DNA from: Pedosphaera parvula Ellin514 | GTDB taxonomy: Bacteria; Verrucomicrobiota; Verrucomicrobiia; Limisphaerales; Pedosphaeraceae | Direction: 5' to 3' | Assembly (NCBI RefSeq): GCF_000172555.1 | Contig: NZ_ABOX02000023.1 | Location: 42,381-106,380, forward strand | DNA length: 64,000 nt | Part shown: positions 63,510 through 64,000 of the stretch, one piece after another | Layout: the number at the start of each line of letters is the position of its first letter | Position numbering within the stretch: position 1 is the first letter of the stretch | Program-made: the position numbers and the translations under genes | Notes under the pieces: model-generated | Database searches by the model: none | What the model saw: only the letters and a program-made list of their open reading frames with translations | Told to the model about the DNA's origin: nothing

Positions 63510-63573
63510 ACGTCAAAAAAACGGGGGCTAGATCTTTAGCCCAGCCCCCCAATCTATCTATATTGGTTAACGG

Positions 63574-64000
63574 TTAATAGCTGGCAGTCACGCCCAGATA
63601 TACCCTATTCCGATCGAAACCTCGGGATGGAATATCTGAAGAGAGCTGATCGTAGTTATACCCCACTTCTGCTGACAGATAGTGAGTGAACTGATAGGCC
63701 AAATTCAACCCGAGCAAATAAAAGGTATCTGATTGACCATTAAATGGCCCGCCAAAGAAGGTTGAATTCTGATATTGGCCTGACAATGTACCAGTTAATT
63801 TAGGCGTTATCTTCTGACTGATGGTTCCGTACAAAGTGGAGGACTCTTGATCTTGAGTTATGCCTGAACCCGGGCTAAACGCACCAACATCGGTCGCGTT
63901 ACGTGAATTACGAAATCCCAAGGTAACACTTCCACCATCCATATAGGTGTAGACGACACTCAGGTCTGCGTAAGGGTTCCAAGCGTTGCTGGAGGTGCCG
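63574..64000 (-). CDS. Outer-membrane beta-barrel protein, C-terminal part
   Basis: The frame is open at the right edge and ends at 63574, giving 141 residues of an incomplete barrel. Strand pairs alternate (ADLSVVYTYMDGGSVTLGFRNS; LYGTISQKITPKLTGTLSGQY; YLLGLNLAYQFTHYLSAEVGY; RVYLGVTASY), ending in an aromatic residue as in outer-membrane proteins. Its position upstream of the Wzc-like gene suggests an EpsL-like barrel protein of exopolysaccharide clusters. The N-terminus and signal lie outside the window. Confidence 0.85.
   Translation of the reverse strand, partial: GTSSNAWNPYADLSVVYTYMDGGSVTLGFRNSRNATDVGAFSPGSGITQDQESSTLYGTISQKITPKLTGTLSGQYQNSTFFGGPFNGQSDTFYLLGLNLAYQFTHYLSAEVGYNYDQLSSDIPSRGFDRNRVYLGVTASY

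Overview
The window looks like a chromosome segment of a free-living Gram-negative bacterium of the PVC group, most likely a Pedosphaera-like verrucomicrobium. This is inferred from paired sulfatases, a two-domain DUF1080 protein, a Tat-exported Gfo/Idh/MocA dehydrogenase, many ECF sigma factors with membrane partners, a lone GFTLVE pseudopilin, and porin and beta-barrel genes. No marker gene fixes the species. GC is moderate, most genes have weak Shine-Dalgarno sites, and GTG starts are common. I saw no CRISPR array, insertion sequence, integrase or prophage gene.

Layout. 1-7013: the N-terminal part of an HtrA-like protease, two small membrane proteins, then a minus-strand block of an MFS carrier, two aldo/keto reductases, a quinone reductase and an SDR. 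7059-8496: a short sigma-70 factor with a small unknown protein upstream. 9134-10876: an ECF sigma/anti-sigma pair flanked by two Spy/CpxP-like proteins. 10988-16726: sugar-type ABC binding protein and permease without an ATPase, eukaryotic-type myo-inositol oxygenase, and convergent Gfo/Idh and double DUF1080 genes. 16836-20030: tandem cyclophilins, a Nudix hydrolase and small proteins.

20674-23885 holds the least explained locus: a sigma-54-type promoter before two overlapping genes. The first is a six-helix membrane protein whose last two helices resemble MotA/TolQ/ExbB. The second has an N-terminal helix with a central Asp (as in TolR/ExbD/MotB), a long coiled coil and a C-terminal domain with trypsin-like His/Asp/Ser spacing. 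I consider this the best candidate for an undescribed system.

24152-37543: TPR and HAD proteins, a 2-oxoacid:ferredoxin oxidoreductase (korAB), a second ECF sigma operon, an OPA transporter, an ogt operon with two tail-anchored coiled-coil proteins (one frameshifted), a GST-like protein, PIN-PhoH ATPase and PUR protein. 37668-48400: rsfS, nadD, an SGNH esterase, cstA, GNAT, Smr, a CHRD secreted protein, an O-methyltransferase with tag, an exported amidase, and a radical SAM protein ending in a clamp-binding-like peptide. 48489-52797: an operon of porin, plastocyanin-like protein and hybrid histidine kinase. 53183-60281: a Dabb protein, a palindromic repeat, tRNA-Leu, pseudopilin, two coupled sulfatases, tRNA-Val and purH. 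60275-64000: part of an exopolysaccharide operon (beta-barrel, BY-kinase/Wzc, Wza-like lipoprotein, FHA membrane protein).

Together the genes suggest an aerobic or microaerobic heterotroph that consumes sulfated and oxidised carbohydrates and inositol, makes surface polysaccharide, and invests heavily in envelope stress sensing.
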